From Euryarchaeota archaeon UBA89 (GTDB lineage: Archaea; Thermoplasmatota; Poseidoniia; Poseidoniales; Thalassarchaeaceae): 33,189 bases of DNA. The DNA is taken from contig DAFS01000060.1 in assembly GCA_002495525.1 (NCBI GenBank), positions 17,269 through 50,457 on the forward strand, read 5' to 3'. Below are positions 25,042 to 33,186 of the stretch, in pieces. The notes under the pieces are model-generated. The model ran no database searches, was not told the DNA's origin, and saw only the letters and a program-made list of their open reading frames with translations. The position numbers and the translations under genes were made by a program. Numbering within the stretch: position 1 is the stretch's first letter; each line of letters starts with the position of its first letter.

Positions 25042-25712
25042 AGAAAATCCTCAAGATTATAATTTCCTTCTTCTAATGGCTTCCTATTGAGTATTTTTTC
25101 AATATTCGAGATCAGAGTATTTTCTAGTAATTCTCTTGTTATTAGTTGATTATTGTTTTTCTTATATCCCAATTTTTCTAATGATGTTGTAGTGCCTACA
25201 TCCAATCCACAGCACGCTAGATTTTCAATTCTATTCCCGGGTGTGGCATAGTTTAGAGCTAAACCGTGTCTACTAACCCAGTGAAGAAATGCAAGTCCTA
25301 TGGAACATATCTTTTTTCCATCTACCCATACGCCCATCATTGCAGAATCTCTGTAACCTTCTATACCAAGATCTTTCAGAGTTTTAATAACTAAATCCTC
25401 TATTCTATTAATAATTTTTCTGACACTTTGTTCGTCATTTTCCCATTTCACAATTGGATAAGCCACAAGTTGTCCTGGTCCGTGCCAGGTAATTCCTCCG
25501 CCTCTATCTACAATTGTTTGTTCATAATCATCACTAACAGATACTCCTTCTCTACTAGCTTTCGGGCCAATAGTAACAATTTCTGGATGCTCAACAAGAA
25601 TAATGCTGTCAATAATCTCATCATTGATTCTTTTTTGTTGCATAACACGCATAATTTCTGAAACTTTAGAATGTTCAACAATTCCAGCCCTCAGGACTTG
25701 GATATTTTTCAA
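25038..25712 (-). CDS. lipB: Octanoyltransferase LipB
   Basis: Transfers octanoate from acyl carrier protein to the lipoyl-domain lysine, the first step of lipoate assembly. The 224 residues show DRGGGITWHGPGQLVAYP at 69-85, catalytic Lys134 in GKKICSIGLAF, HGLALNYAT, and the Cys nucleophile in ACCGLDVG (Cys168 by alignment with the Pro-Cys-Gly of bacterial LipB). Length is normal. It lies nine bases after the lpd stop and overlaps the aminotransferase start. With lipA at the other end of the cluster it makes a complete de novo lipoylation pathway beside its E2 substrate. An octanoyl-ACP donor is not obvious in an archaeon, so the acyl source is an open point. Confidence 0.93.
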   Translation of the reverse strand: MKNIQVLRAGIVEHSKVSEIMRVMQQKRINDEIIDSIILVEHPEIVTIGPKASREGVSVSDDYEQTIVDRGGGITWHGPGQLVAYPIVKWENDEQSVRKIINRIEDLVIKTLKDLGIEGYRDSAMMGVWVDGKKICSIGLAFLHWVSRHGLALNYATPGNRIENLACCGLDVGTTTSLEKLGYKKNNNQLITRELLENTLISNIEKILNRKPLEEGNYNLEDFL

Positions 25713-25721
25713 ATAATCACC

Positions 25722-27158
25722 TCAGGAAGTATGTATTGCATGACCCAATGTTTTCAATACACTTTCATGAAATGCCTCTGTCATTGTTGGGTGTGCGTGA
25801 ACTGTATCTGAGATGTCCTCTAACTGTGCACCCATTTCAAGAGCCAGAATAAATTCACCGTGTAATTCGGCTACATGACTGCCAACTGCTTGAATACCAA
25901 GAATCACATGATCTTCTTTTCTTGCGGTTACTCTTACGAAACCTGCAGTTTTTTCTGCTTCTATTGTTAGAGCTCTTCCGTTAGCAGCCAAAGGGAATTT
26001 CCCTGTAATAACTTCTTGACCTTTTTCTTTTGCTTCATCGGGAGTCATTCCAACCGAAACAATCTCAGGTTCAGTGAAAACGATTGCAGGAATTGCAACT
26101 TTGTCAAATTCTCTTTTTTCACCTGAAATAATCTCTGCTACCATTTCTCCTTGGGCGCTTGCTTTGTGAGCCAGCATCGGTTCTCCAGCAACATCTCCAA
26201 TTGCGTAAACACCCGGTGCTGAGGTTCTACATTGTCGATCAATCCTAATAAATCTACCAGATGTATCCATCCTTATCCCCATATTTTCAACTCCCCATCC
26301 TTTTGAGTTTGGACTTCTGCCAACTGTAACTAAGATTTTATCAACCGTAATTTTTTGTTCTTCAGAATCTTTTTCAAATGTAAGTTCTACTTTTCTTGAT
26401 GCACCTTTTCCTTTAATTTTAGCCCCTCTTGCAAGAGCATTAGTATGAACTATAACTTTATTCTTCTTTAACCATAATTCGAGTGGTCTTCTGATTTCTT
26501 TATCCATTATTCCCAGGATACTATCCATGCCCTCAACTACAGTGACTTCTGAACCTAATTTCTTTAGTGCACATCCTAATTCTAGTCCGATATATCCTCC
26601 TCCTACAATAGCAACCTTCTTAGGTAGCTTTTCCAAACTTAATGCACCGGTAGAAGAAAGAACAAATTCTTCATCACATGGCATGAAAGGTAAATCAATA
26701 TGCGAAGAACCTGTTGCGATAACAACATTCTCTGCCTCGATACTTATATCTCCATTTTCAGTTTTAACAGTACAGTTTTTCGAAGAAGAAAATGTAGCCC
26801 AGCCATGGATTAATTCTGCACCTGCATTCTTAACTAATGTTTCTACGCCTTTGGTTAATCTTTGAACAATTCCATCTTTCCATTCTACAATGCCTTCCAT
26901 TTCAATCTCGGGATTAGCAGGTACTGTAATTCCCATATGCCCTTCTTCTCTAGAATGTTTACTCAATGCCTCATATCTTTCTGCCGCATGGATAATAGCT
27001 TTACTTGGAATACATCCAACATTCAGGCAAACTCCACCTGCTTTTTCTCCCTCAACAATTATTGTATCAAGGCCTAGTTGAGCTGATCTTATTGCTGCAA
27101 CATATCCTCCGGGGCCCGCTCCGACGACTAAAACTTGACATTTACGATTTTTACTCAT
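25722..27158 (-). CDS. lpd: Dihydrolipoamide dehydrogenase (E3)
   Basis: Flavoprotein that reoxidises dihydrolipoamide on E2 and makes NADH. The 478 residues have the FAD motif GAGPGGYVAAI near residue 13, redox disulfide Cys44/Cys49 in GGVCLNVGCIPSK, the NAD motif VGGGYIGLELG, YAIGDVAGEPMLAHKA, and the dimer-interface active-site pair His456/Glu461 in HAHPTMTEAFHE. All catalytic residues are present. It sits eight bases after the E2 stop and nine before lipB. It could also serve a glycine cleavage system, but its position favours this complex. Confidence 0.96.
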   Translation of the reverse strand: MSKNRKCQVLVVGAGPGGYVAAIRSAQLGLDTIIVEGEKAGGVCLNVGCIPSKAIIHAAERYEALSKHSREEGHMGITVPANPEIEMEGIVEWKDGIVQRLTKGVETLVKNAGAELIHGWATFSSSKNCTVKTENGDISIEAENVVIATGSSHIDLPFMPCDEEFVLSSTGALSLEKLPKKVAIVGGGYIGLELGCALKKLGSEVTVVEGMDSILGIMDKEIRRPLELWLKKNKVIVHTNALARGAKIKGKGASRKVELTFEKDSEEQKITVDKILVTVGRSPNSKGWGVENMGIRMDTSGRFIRIDRQCRTSAPGVYAIGDVAGEPMLAHKASAQGEMVAEIISGEKREFDKVAIPAIVFTEPEIVSVGMTPDEAKEKGQEVITGKFPLAANGRALTIEAEKTAGFVRVTARKEDHVILGIQAVGSHVAELHGEFILALEMGAQLEDISDTVHAHPTMTEAFHESVLKTLGHAIHTS

Positions 27159-27166
27159 TATTTCAC

Positions 27167-28474
27167 CTACATAAAAATTAGAGCCGGATGCTCTAACATT
27201 TTCTTCAATGATTGAATCAGGGCGGCTCCATTAGCACCATCAACAATTCGATGATCGAATGAACTTGATACATTCATTACCCTCCTAATAGTAATACTAC
27301 CATCTTGAACTACAGGCATCTCTCTTGCTTTGTGTATTCCTATAATACTAACTTCTGGATGATTTATTATAGGTGTGGCGCCCAAACCTCCATCTCTACC
27401 CAGACTTGTAATCGTAAATGTAGATCCAGTCAAGTCATCTAGGCTTGCTGTTCCATTTCTAGCTGAACCAGAAACTCTCTGCATTTCAGCTGCAGATTGC
27501 CATATGTCCATTGCCTCAACATGTTTTACTACAGGAACAAATAATCCTCTATCTGTTTGTGTGGCAATTCCGAGATGTACTGCTGAGTGTTGAGTGACAA
27601 TATTATTTTCTTCATCATAGTGTGCATTACATTCTTGATGTGTTGGCATTATTTTTGCTAAAGCCATCATTATAAATGGGAGATAGGTTAATTTTGGTTG
27701 CCCTTCGTCTTTGGTGGAGTTTAAAAATTTCCTTAATTTTTCTAATTCTGTGACATCTATTTCTTCAAAGTATGAGAAATGAGGTATAGAAAATTTCGAT
27801 TTAACCATTTGTTCAGCAATTTTTCTTCTTAAACCCACGACCTTTATTTCGTTCGTTTCAGTTCTTTTTGTTGAATATGATTTTGGAGGAGCTCCAGTAA
27901 CCGCTCCGCCCGCTGCGATGTATGCATCTAAGTCCGCATGTCTAATTCTTCCCGCTGGTCCAGACCCAGATACGAAAGTTAAATCCAGTTCGGCTTCCCT
28001 AGCTCTCCTTCTTACTGCAGGACTGGCTAAGATTCTAGCATTTGATTTCACTTTTGTAGTTTTAATTGGTTCTTGAATAGGGACTTTTACGGGAACTGAT
28101 TTTTTCTTTGCAACCTCAACTACCTTTTCTTCAGGTTCTATAACTTCTTCAATTTCAGGTTCTATAACTTCTTCAATTTCAGGTTCTGGAACCTCAGCAG
28201 CATCAGTAGTTTCTTCGATAGAAGAGGAAGTATCTCCTCCTGAAAAAGTTATCAAAGCGGTACCTACAGCAACCATATCTCCCACTTCTCCACTTAATTC
28301 CTTCACTACTCCGCTGGTTGGAGAAGGTATGGTGACAGTTGCCTTGTCGGTCATTATATCTACAATTGGTTCATCTTCCGCTATTGTATCTCCTAACTTG
28401 ACGTGCCATGAGACGATTTCTCCTTCTACTACTCCTTCTCCTATATCTGGTAACTTGAAAACATAATCTCCCAT
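27167..28474 (-). CDS. Dihydrolipoamide acyltransferase (E2) of a 2-oxoacid dehydrogenase
   Basis: Core of the complex: carries the acyl group on a lipoyl arm and passes it to CoA. The 435 residues contain a single lipoyl domain (residues 1-78, lipoylated Lys44 in MTDKATV) and an acidic Glu/Pro/Val/Ile linker with a tandem repeat. A peripheral-subunit-binding domain follows (ASPAVRRRAREAEL...GPAGRIRHADLDAYI, about 147-185). The C-terminal catalytic domain ends in SSFDHRIVDGANG with His408 and Asp412. One lipoyl domain and this linker fit branched-chain or bacterial-type E2 proteins. Two bases separate it from the E1-beta stop. Acyl specificity cannot be fixed from E2 alone. Confidence 0.94.
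   Translation of the reverse strand: MGDYVFKLPDIGEGVVEGEIVSWHVKLGDTIAEDEPIVDIMTDKATVTIPSPTSGVVKELSGEVGDMVAVGTALITFSGGDTSSSIEETTDAAEVPEPEIEEVIEPEIEEVIEPEEKVVEVAKKKSVPVKVPIQEPIKTTKVKSNARILASPAVRRRAREAELDLTFVSGSGPAGRIRHADLDAYIAAGGAVTGAPPKSYSTKRTETNEIKVVGLRRKIAEQMVKSKFSIPHFSYFEEIDVTELEKLRKFLNSTKDEGQPKLTYLPFIMMALAKIMPTHQECNAHYDEENNIVTQHSAVHLGIATQTDRGLFVPVVKHVEAMDIWQSAAEMQRVSGSARNGTASLDDLTGSTFTITSLGRDGGLGATPIINHPEVSIIGIHKAREMPVVQDGSITIRRVMNVSSSFDHRIVDGANGAALIQSLKKMLEHPALIFM
28130..28187. repeat. 24-bp tandem repeat in the E2 linker
   Basis: A 24-base unit beginning TTCAGGTTCTATAACTTC occurs at 28130-28153 and again, identical, at 28154-28177, with a further 10 bases at 28178-28187. It encodes the repeated linker octet (PEIEEVIE) of the E2 protein. 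The exact nucleotide identity of the copies points to a recent slippage event. Confidence 0.9.
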
Positions 28475-28476
28475 AT

Positions 28477-29487
28477 TTATTCCTCCTGAGTTTTTTGTAT
28501 TGCTTCAGCAATTCTAGAGGGACTTGGCATATAATCCCATTCTGTCGTGTGTGGGAATGGCGTATCCCATCCTGTGACTCTTTCTATTGGGCTTTCCAAG
28601 TGATAAAAGCATCTTTCTTGAATTGAAGCCACCATTTCGGCTCCAAATCCACTTGTTTTAGGTGCTTCATGGACAACAACACATCTGCCCGTTTTCTCAA
28701 TTGATTTCACTACAGCATCTCTATCCCAAGGCACTAATGTTTGTAAATCTAATAAATCACAACTGATTCCAGAATTTCTTATTGCTTGTTCAGCTACATG
28801 TACCATTGCTCCCCAAGCGATTACTGTACAATTATCTCCTTCCATTGCTAATCTTGCCTCTCCTAATGGTATTTTGTAATAAGATTCTGGGACTTCAGCC
28901 TCCGGATGTTCTTTCCATGTTGGTACATCATGAGGGTCCCCATAAAATGGGCCTCTGTAGCATCTTTTAGGCTCAAAGAAAATTACAGGATCATTATCTT
29001 CAATAGCACTGATTAAAAGTCCTTTGGAATTAAATGGCGTTGAACAATATACAACTTTTAATCCTGGAGTATGTGTGAATTGAGCTTCTGGGGATTGTGA
29101 GTGATGATGCCCTCCTCTAATGCCCCCTCCTGCTGGAGTTCTAATTGTGACGGGACACCAGAATTCTCCTCCCGAACGATGTCTAACCTTTGCCATCTCG
29201 TTCACAATTTGATCATATGCAGGGAATATGTAATCTGCGAATTGTATTTCCACGACTGGCCTGAGCCCATTTATACCCATTCCGAAGGCAGTTGCAGCGA
29301 TTCCTCCTTCAGATAGAGGTGAATCAAAAACACGATGTTTACCATGTTTTTCTTGTAAGCCATCAGAGGTCCTAAAAACTCCTCCAAAATAACCAACATC
29401 TTCTCCAAAGATTACAATATCAGAGTCTCTTGACAGCATATTGTCAAGAGCACTATTTACGGATTGAACCATATTCATATTAGGCAT
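28477..29487 (-). CDS. 2-oxoacid dehydrogenase E1 beta subunit, branched-chain-like
   Basis: Beta half of the thiamine-diphosphate decarboxylase. The 336 residues show DIVIFGEDVGYFGGVFRTS, FDSPLSEGGIAATAFGMG, VEIQFADYIFPAYDQIVNE, GGHHHSQSPEAQFTHTPGLKVV, DPVIFFEPKRCYRG and the C-terminal VVVHEAPKTSGFGAEM. The HSQSPEA and FFEPK phrases match branched-chain 2-oxoacid dehydrogenase beta chains as I remember them. I start at the ATG at 29487, which shares a base with the E1-alpha stop (TAATG) and has GGAGGGAAG upstream. An in-frame ATG at 29502 would overlap more. The tight coupling matches an alpha2-beta2 enzyme. Confidence 0.94.
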   Translation of the reverse strand: MPNMNMVQSVNSALDNMLSRDSDIVIFGEDVGYFGGVFRTSDGLQEKHGKHRVFDSPLSEGGIAATAFGMGINGLRPVVEIQFADYIFPAYDQIVNEMAKVRHRSGGEFWCPVTIRTPAGGGIRGGHHHSQSPEAQFTHTPGLKVVYCSTPFNSKGLLISAIEDNDPVIFFEPKRCYRGPFYGDPHDVPTWKEHPEAEVPESYYKIPLGEARLAMEGDNCTVIAWGAMVHVAEQAIRNSGISCDLLDLQTLVPWDRDAVVKSIEKTGRCVVVHEAPKTSGFGAEMVASIQERCFYHLESPIERVTGWDTPFPHTTEWDYMPSPSRIAEAIQKTQEE

Positions 29488-30725
29488 TATTCTTCCCTCC
29501 ATCTTTTCATTTCATCCCATTGTTCTAGTAAGTGCCAAGGAGGGGTCTCATAGACTTCAGTAAAAATCGCGTCAGATGAAGGATATGGGCCATTTGCTAA
29601 GTCTCCATATTTCACAGCTTCTTTGTATGCATCCATGACTTCTGAATCTATCCTATTTTCTAACTCTTCATGCATCTTTTCTGACCAATCATTCGTTTGA
29701 ATTAAATGTAATTTTAGTCTCTCAATGGGATCTCCACCTGGCCAGAAATCGTTCGAATCTTTCGGCCTATATCTAGATGGATCATCACTACTGCTATGCG
29801 CTCCTGCCCTGTATGTCAATATCTCTATGTGTGTCGGCCCCAAATTCTTTGCAGCCCTTTCTCTAGCCCATTTAGTTACAGAGTATAATGCGAGAAAATC
29901 ATTCCCATCAACCCTAATACTAGGAATTCCATAAGGTATACCTCTAATTGCGAAGTTCTGATTGTTACTAGCAAAATTAGAATGAGTTGAAATCGCCCAT
30001 TGATTATTAACTACATTTAGAATCACAGGTGCTTTGAAAATACTTGCAAAATTAAGTGCATAATGGTAATCTCCTTCAGCGCTGGCCCCATCTCCAATCC
30101 AAGTAATCGTCACTTCATCTAGTTCCTTATACTTAGATGCTAATGCTACACCTACAGCTTGACTGAATTGTGTCCCTACAGGGCTTGAAACAGAAATAAA
30201 TCTCCCTTCACGATATGTATAATGTACTGGCATTTGCCTTCCTTTGACATTATCTTCTTCATTTCCAATACAATGACATATCATGCTTACCATGTCCCTT
30301 CCTCTAACAAATTGTGCACCAGGTTGTCTGTAAGTAGGGAATAACCAATCTTGATTCTTTAGAGCCATGGTTTGAGCGATAGCAACAGCTTCTTCTCCAA
30401 AAGATCGCATGTAGAATGATAATTTCCCAGTGCGCTGCATCTTCATCATTCTTTCATCAAAAATTCTCATCCTTAGCATATGTTCTAATCCTAAAATTAA
30501 TTCTTCGGAAGAAAGATTAGGATTCCATTCGCCCTTTGCTTCATTATCATCATTTAGAACCCTAACCAAACCTGTGGCGTGATTTTGCGCGTCATCAACT
30601 GAGCATTCAATATCTAATATATTCAAATCTTCAGGTTTCCAACTCCATTGTTCAAATTTTGGTTCATCACCGGGGCGATGAGGTGCGTCAGGGACATGGA
30701 TTGACTCGGTCTTCTTCTTCACCAT
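29487..30725 (-). CDS. 2-oxoacid dehydrogenase E1 alpha subunit, branched-chain-like
   Basis: Binds thiamine diphosphate and decarboxylates the 2-oxoacid. The 412 residues carry the ThDP motif GDGASAEGDYHYALNFAS starting at Gly211 and closing with NN at 240-241. The KGRQMPVHY stretch is at 161-169, and a loop AHSSSDDPSRYR aligns with the phosphorylation loop of mitochondrial branched-chain E1-alpha (HSTSDDSSAYR). The roughly 75-residue charged N-terminus is longer than in bacterial pyruvate E1-alpha. These points favour a branched-chain substrate, though pyruvate or mixed specificity is possible. lipA ends 45 bases upstream. The start ATG has no clear Shine-Dalgarno. Confidence 0.93.
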   Translation of the reverse strand: MVKKKTESIHVPDAPHRPGDEPKFEQWSWKPEDLNILDIECSVDDAQNHATGLVRVLNDDNEAKGEWNPNLSSEELILGLEHMLRMRIFDERMMKMQRTGKLSFYMRSFGEEAVAIAQTMALKNQDWLFPTYRQPGAQFVRGRDMVSMICHCIGNEEDNVKGRQMPVHYTYREGRFISVSSPVGTQFSQAVGVALASKYKELDEVTITWIGDGASAEGDYHYALNFASIFKAPVILNVVNNQWAISTHSNFASNNQNFAIRGIPYGIPSIRVDGNDFLALYSVTKWARERAAKNLGPTHIEILTYRAGAHSSSDDPSRYRPKDSNDFWPGGDPIERLKLHLIQTNDWSEKMHEELENRIDSEVMDAYKEAVKYGDLANGPYPSSDAIFTEVYETPPWHLLEQWDEMKRWREE

Positions 30726-30770
30726 ATATCTAACACCATCTTCTCACTCATATTTGTTGGCTTTCACGAA

Positions 30771-31814
30771 TCACAAATTCCTCATTAGATTTAGGTAACT
30801 TACAGCAGAGCCTGTAGATTCTCTAGTAACTACTGGTTCTGCTCCTTCTGCCTCTTCGTACAACAGCCCTGCTCTATATGAGGATCTAACTAGTGGTCCA
30901 CTTGCCACCGCTTTGAACCCCAATTCTCTAGCAGTTTTATCCCAGTCTGCAAATTGTTTTGGTTCCGGAAACCTATCGATTGGGAGGTGTCTGTTACTTG
31001 GTTGAAGATATTGGCCTAATGTTATCATTTCAACTCCTACTTCTCTGAGTAACTCCATTGCCTCCACAATTTCATCATCACTTTCTCCCAAACCGACCAT
31101 AATACTTGACTTGATTTTCAAATCCGGCCTCAATTTCTTAGCATGAGATAGTATCTTTAGAGACTGCTCGAATGAAGCTCTTGGGTCTCTAACAATTTTA
31201 TCCAGTCTGGGTACACATTCTACATTATGTGCAAATACCTTAATTGGTAGGTTATTGAGTAAACTAGTAAGAGCATCCAGGTTACCTTCCAAATCTGAAC
31301 ATAATAATTCCAATCCTACATCTGGTGTTTTATTGTTAACTTCTAACAAACATTTTCTGTAATGTTCTGCTCCTCCATCTGGTAAATCATCTCTATTTAC
31401 CACTGTGATAACTGCATATGTAATATCCATTCTTTCTATTGCTTCAGCCAACTCCTGTGGCTCCATAGGATTTAGCTCAGGAGGTTTCCTGATTGTTCCG
31501 ACAGCACAAAATCTACAACCTCTAGTACAAACTTCTCCTGCAATCATGAAAGTTGCAGTTCCTCTAGCCCAACAGTCATGGACATTTGGACACCTTGCTT
31601 CTTCACAAACTGTGTGCAGCCCATGCTCATGTACATTCGCCTTCGTAGTGTTAAATTTAATCTGAGAATTCCCTGTAGGTAGGCTAGTTTTGAACCATTC
31701 AGGCAGACGTTTTCTTTTTTCTTTCCTTCTTTCCAGAGAACTTTTACCATGATGGCTTAAAACTTCGTTAATCGAATGATTTTCATCATTAATAGTCGGA
31801 AGTCGCGTCGACAT
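30771..31814 (-). CDS. lipA: Lipoyl synthase LipA
   Basis: Radical-SAM enzyme that inserts two sulfurs into the octanoyl chain. The 347 residues have the auxiliary cluster motif CEEARCPNVHDC (Cys70, 75, 81) and the radical-SAM motif CTRGCRFC (Cys96, 100, 103), with VNRDDLPDGGAEHY after it. The C-terminal RSSYRAG supplies the serine ligand to the auxiliary cluster. Length is slightly above the usual 300-330 because of a charged N-terminal extension of about 40 residues. It is the first gene of the minus-strand cluster, 45 bases before E1-alpha, and diverges from the pteridine-reductase-like SDR. All eight cluster ligands recognised here are present. Confidence 0.96.
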   Translation of the reverse strand: MSTRLPTINDENHSINEVLSHHGKSSLERRKEKRKRLPEWFKTSLPTGNSQIKFNTTKANVHEHGLHTVCEEARCPNVHDCWARGTATFMIAGEVCTRGCRFCAVGTIRKPPELNPMEPQELAEAIERMDITYAVITVVNRDDLPDGGAEHYRKCLLEVNNKTPDVGLELLCSDLEGNLDALTSLLNNLPIKVFAHNVECVPRLDKIVRDPRASFEQSLKILSHAKKLRPDLKIKSSIMVGLGESDDEIVEAMELLREVGVEMITLGQYLQPSNRHLPIDRFPEPKQFADWDKTARELGFKAVASGPLVRSSYRAGLLYEEAEGAEPVVTRESTGSAVSYLNLMRNL

Positions 31815-31914
31815 CGATACTTACGACTAGGGTCATGACGAAAACTATTCTGATAGTAAGTTGTAAAGTTAATCCTATACAAGAAGTCATATCTTACTTC
31901 TCTCTCGCGACACC
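31815..31914. promoter_or_regulatory. Divergent promoter region between lipA cluster and SDR-folB
   Basis: This 100-base gap must hold the promoter of the lipoate/dehydrogenase cluster (leftward) and of the SDR-folB pair (rightward). A TCATATCT element at 31888-31895 is about 25 bases before the rightward ATG, giving a possibly leaderless start. On the left side the sequence is AT-rich with no single clear TATA box. Positional inference only. Confidence 0.35.
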
Positions 31915-32673
31915 ATGGGCCAAGGCGTTGTGTTAGTGACGGGAGGTTCAAAGAGAATTGGCAGAGAGATTTGTCTTCGTCTTTCAGATTTAGGTTACAA
32001 GGTAATTATTCATTACAGAAGTTCATCTGAAGATGCCGAAGAAACAGCAAGTATGATAATTTCAAATGGTGGCTATGCTACTATCTGTCAGGCAGATTTA
32101 TCCGACTTGTCTAGTGCAAAAAAGTTGATTTCTCATGCCATAAAAGAATTTGGTTATATTAATGCAATAGTAAACAATGCATCCGTTTTTATTCACGATG
32201 ATATTTCTACAATTGTGTCCGAATCATGGGATGAGCATATGCAAATAAACGCAAAAGTCCCTCTAATGTTGATTAAAGAAATGAATGATTCATTAAATGA
32301 AAATAGAAGAGGCAGTGTGGTCAATATTTTAGATCAAAAATTGTATAATCCTAATCCTGATCATTTATCATATACTGCATCAAAATACACTATGCTAGGA
32401 CTAACTGATACTTTAGCAAGAGGTTTAGCACCTAAAGTTAGAGTGAATGCTGTTTCACCAGGTCATACATTAGCCAGTGATTCACAAACTAGTGAAGGTT
32501 TCCAACTTGCACAATCTAGCTCCCCCTTAGGTTATGGCCCAAGTCCTGAGGATATTGCTGAAGCAGTATGCTATTTGATGGATGCAAAGGCAGTAACAGG
32601 TCAGGTAATATATGTCGATTCAGGTGAAAGATTTCTTTCACGAACAAGAGATGTAGTCTTTGAGACTGAGTGA
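31915..32673 (+). CDS. Pteridine-reductase/FolM-like short-chain dehydrogenase
   Basis: A 252-residue SDR with the NADPH motif TGGSKRIGR at 9-17, VNNAS at 86-90 and the catalytic YTASK with Tyr153 and Lys157. In place of the usual SDR serine there is Asp140 in VNILDQK, 13 residues before the tyrosine. The Asp-Tyr-Lys triad at this spacing is that of pteridine reductase PTR1 (Asp181, Tyr194, Lys198), and TGGxxRIG is shared with FolM. I infer reduction of a pterin such as dihydromonapterin, dihydrobiopterin or dihydrofolate. folB starts four bases after the stop, which supports a pterin role. An ordinary FabG-type function is the alternative. Confidence 0.82.
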   Translation: MGQGVVLVTGGSKRIGREICLRLSDLGYKVIIHYRSSSEDAEETASMIISNGGYATICQADLSDLSSAKKLISHAIKEFGYINAIVNNASVFIHDDISTIVSESWDEHMQINAKVPLMLIKEMNDSLNENRRGSVVNILDQKLYNPNPDHLSYTASKYTMLGLTDTLARGLAPKVRVNAVSPGHTLASDSQTSEGFQLAQSSSPLGYGPSPEDIAEAVCYLMDAKAVTGQVIYVDSGERFLSRTRDVVFETE

Positions 32674-32677
32674 TTCT

Positions 32678-33079
32678 ATGACTTCCCATAAAGATGCGAT
32701 TACTAACCTATTGTCTTCCTACAGTGGAGTAACGACACTTTTCTTAGAAGATATAGTTAGAGACGTAGATATCGGAGTTCATGATTTCGAGATAGGGATT
32801 CCTCAAAAAGTTAGATTTGATATATATGTAATGATGTCAGATATTCAAAATCCAAATAATGACGATTTAAGTGAAGTATTGAATTATGAGTATCTAATAG
32901 ATTCTTTGAACGATGTCTTATCTTTAGGTCGCTTTTCTCTTCTTGAAACATTAGCAAATCGATTATTAGAAGAAGTATCCTCTCCATCCAGTGTGAAAGC
33001 AGCATCGGTGGTCATAACCAAGTTAGAAATCTTAGATGGGGATGGCAGATTGGGTTGTTCAATGACGAAAATCAAGTGA
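32678..33079 (+). CDS. folB: Dihydroneopterin aldolase, FolB type
   Basis: Cleaves dihydroneopterin to hydroxymethyl-dihydropterin and glycolaldehyde in folate synthesis. The 133-residue protein has the bacterial FolB pattern. FLEDIVRDVDIGVHDFEIGIPQ opens it (given in pieces: DIVRDVDIGVHDFE, IPQKVRFD), with the substrate-binding Glu in HDFE. Then come LNYEYLIDSL with the conserved Tyr, FSLLETLANRLLEEV, and the late VVITKLEI with the catalytic-type Lys. I start at the ATG at 32678; an in-frame TTG at 32660 would overlap the SDR stop. It follows the pteridine-reductase-like SDR by four bases. Archaea usually use the unrelated MptD for this step, so a FolB here suggests acquisition from bacteria. 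Confidence 0.88.
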   Translation: MTSHKDAITNLLSSYSGVTTLFLEDIVRDVDIGVHDFEIGIPQKVRFDIYVMMSDIQNPNNDDLSEVLNYEYLIDSLNDVLSLGRFSLLETLANRLLEEVSSPSSVKAASVVITKLEILDGDGRLGCSMTKIK

Positions 33080-33101
33080 TTTTCATACAAAATCAAGTTT
33101 A

Positions 33102-33186
33102 TGGTGCAGGGGGTGGGATTCGAACCCACGAAGGCCTTGCCACCGGAGCTTAAGTCCGGCCCCTTTGACCACTCGGGTACCCCTGC
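33102..33186 (-). tRNA. tRNA-Leu (anticodon UAA)
   Basis: Read on the minus strand the tRNA begins GCAGGGG at 33186 and pairs with CCCCTGC at 33112-33106. The discriminator A is at 33105 and an encoded CCA at 33104-33102. The anticodon stem CCGGA/TCCGG closes a loop CTTAAGC whose middle bases TAA (33152-33150) give anticodon UAA. The T arm contains GGGTTCGAATCCC. The long variable arm after the anticodon stem marks a class II tRNA, as expected for leucine. No intron is visible. The gene is complete and ends 22 bases from the folB stop. Confidence 0.95.

Noticed and set aside
26527..26865. A 112-residue plus-strand open frame inside lpd
   Set aside because: Antisense to the NAD-binding region of a conserved enzyme; no independent coding signal.
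28130..28187. CRISPR-like repeat
   Set aside because: The two copies are directly adjacent without spacers and lie in frame in the E2 linker.
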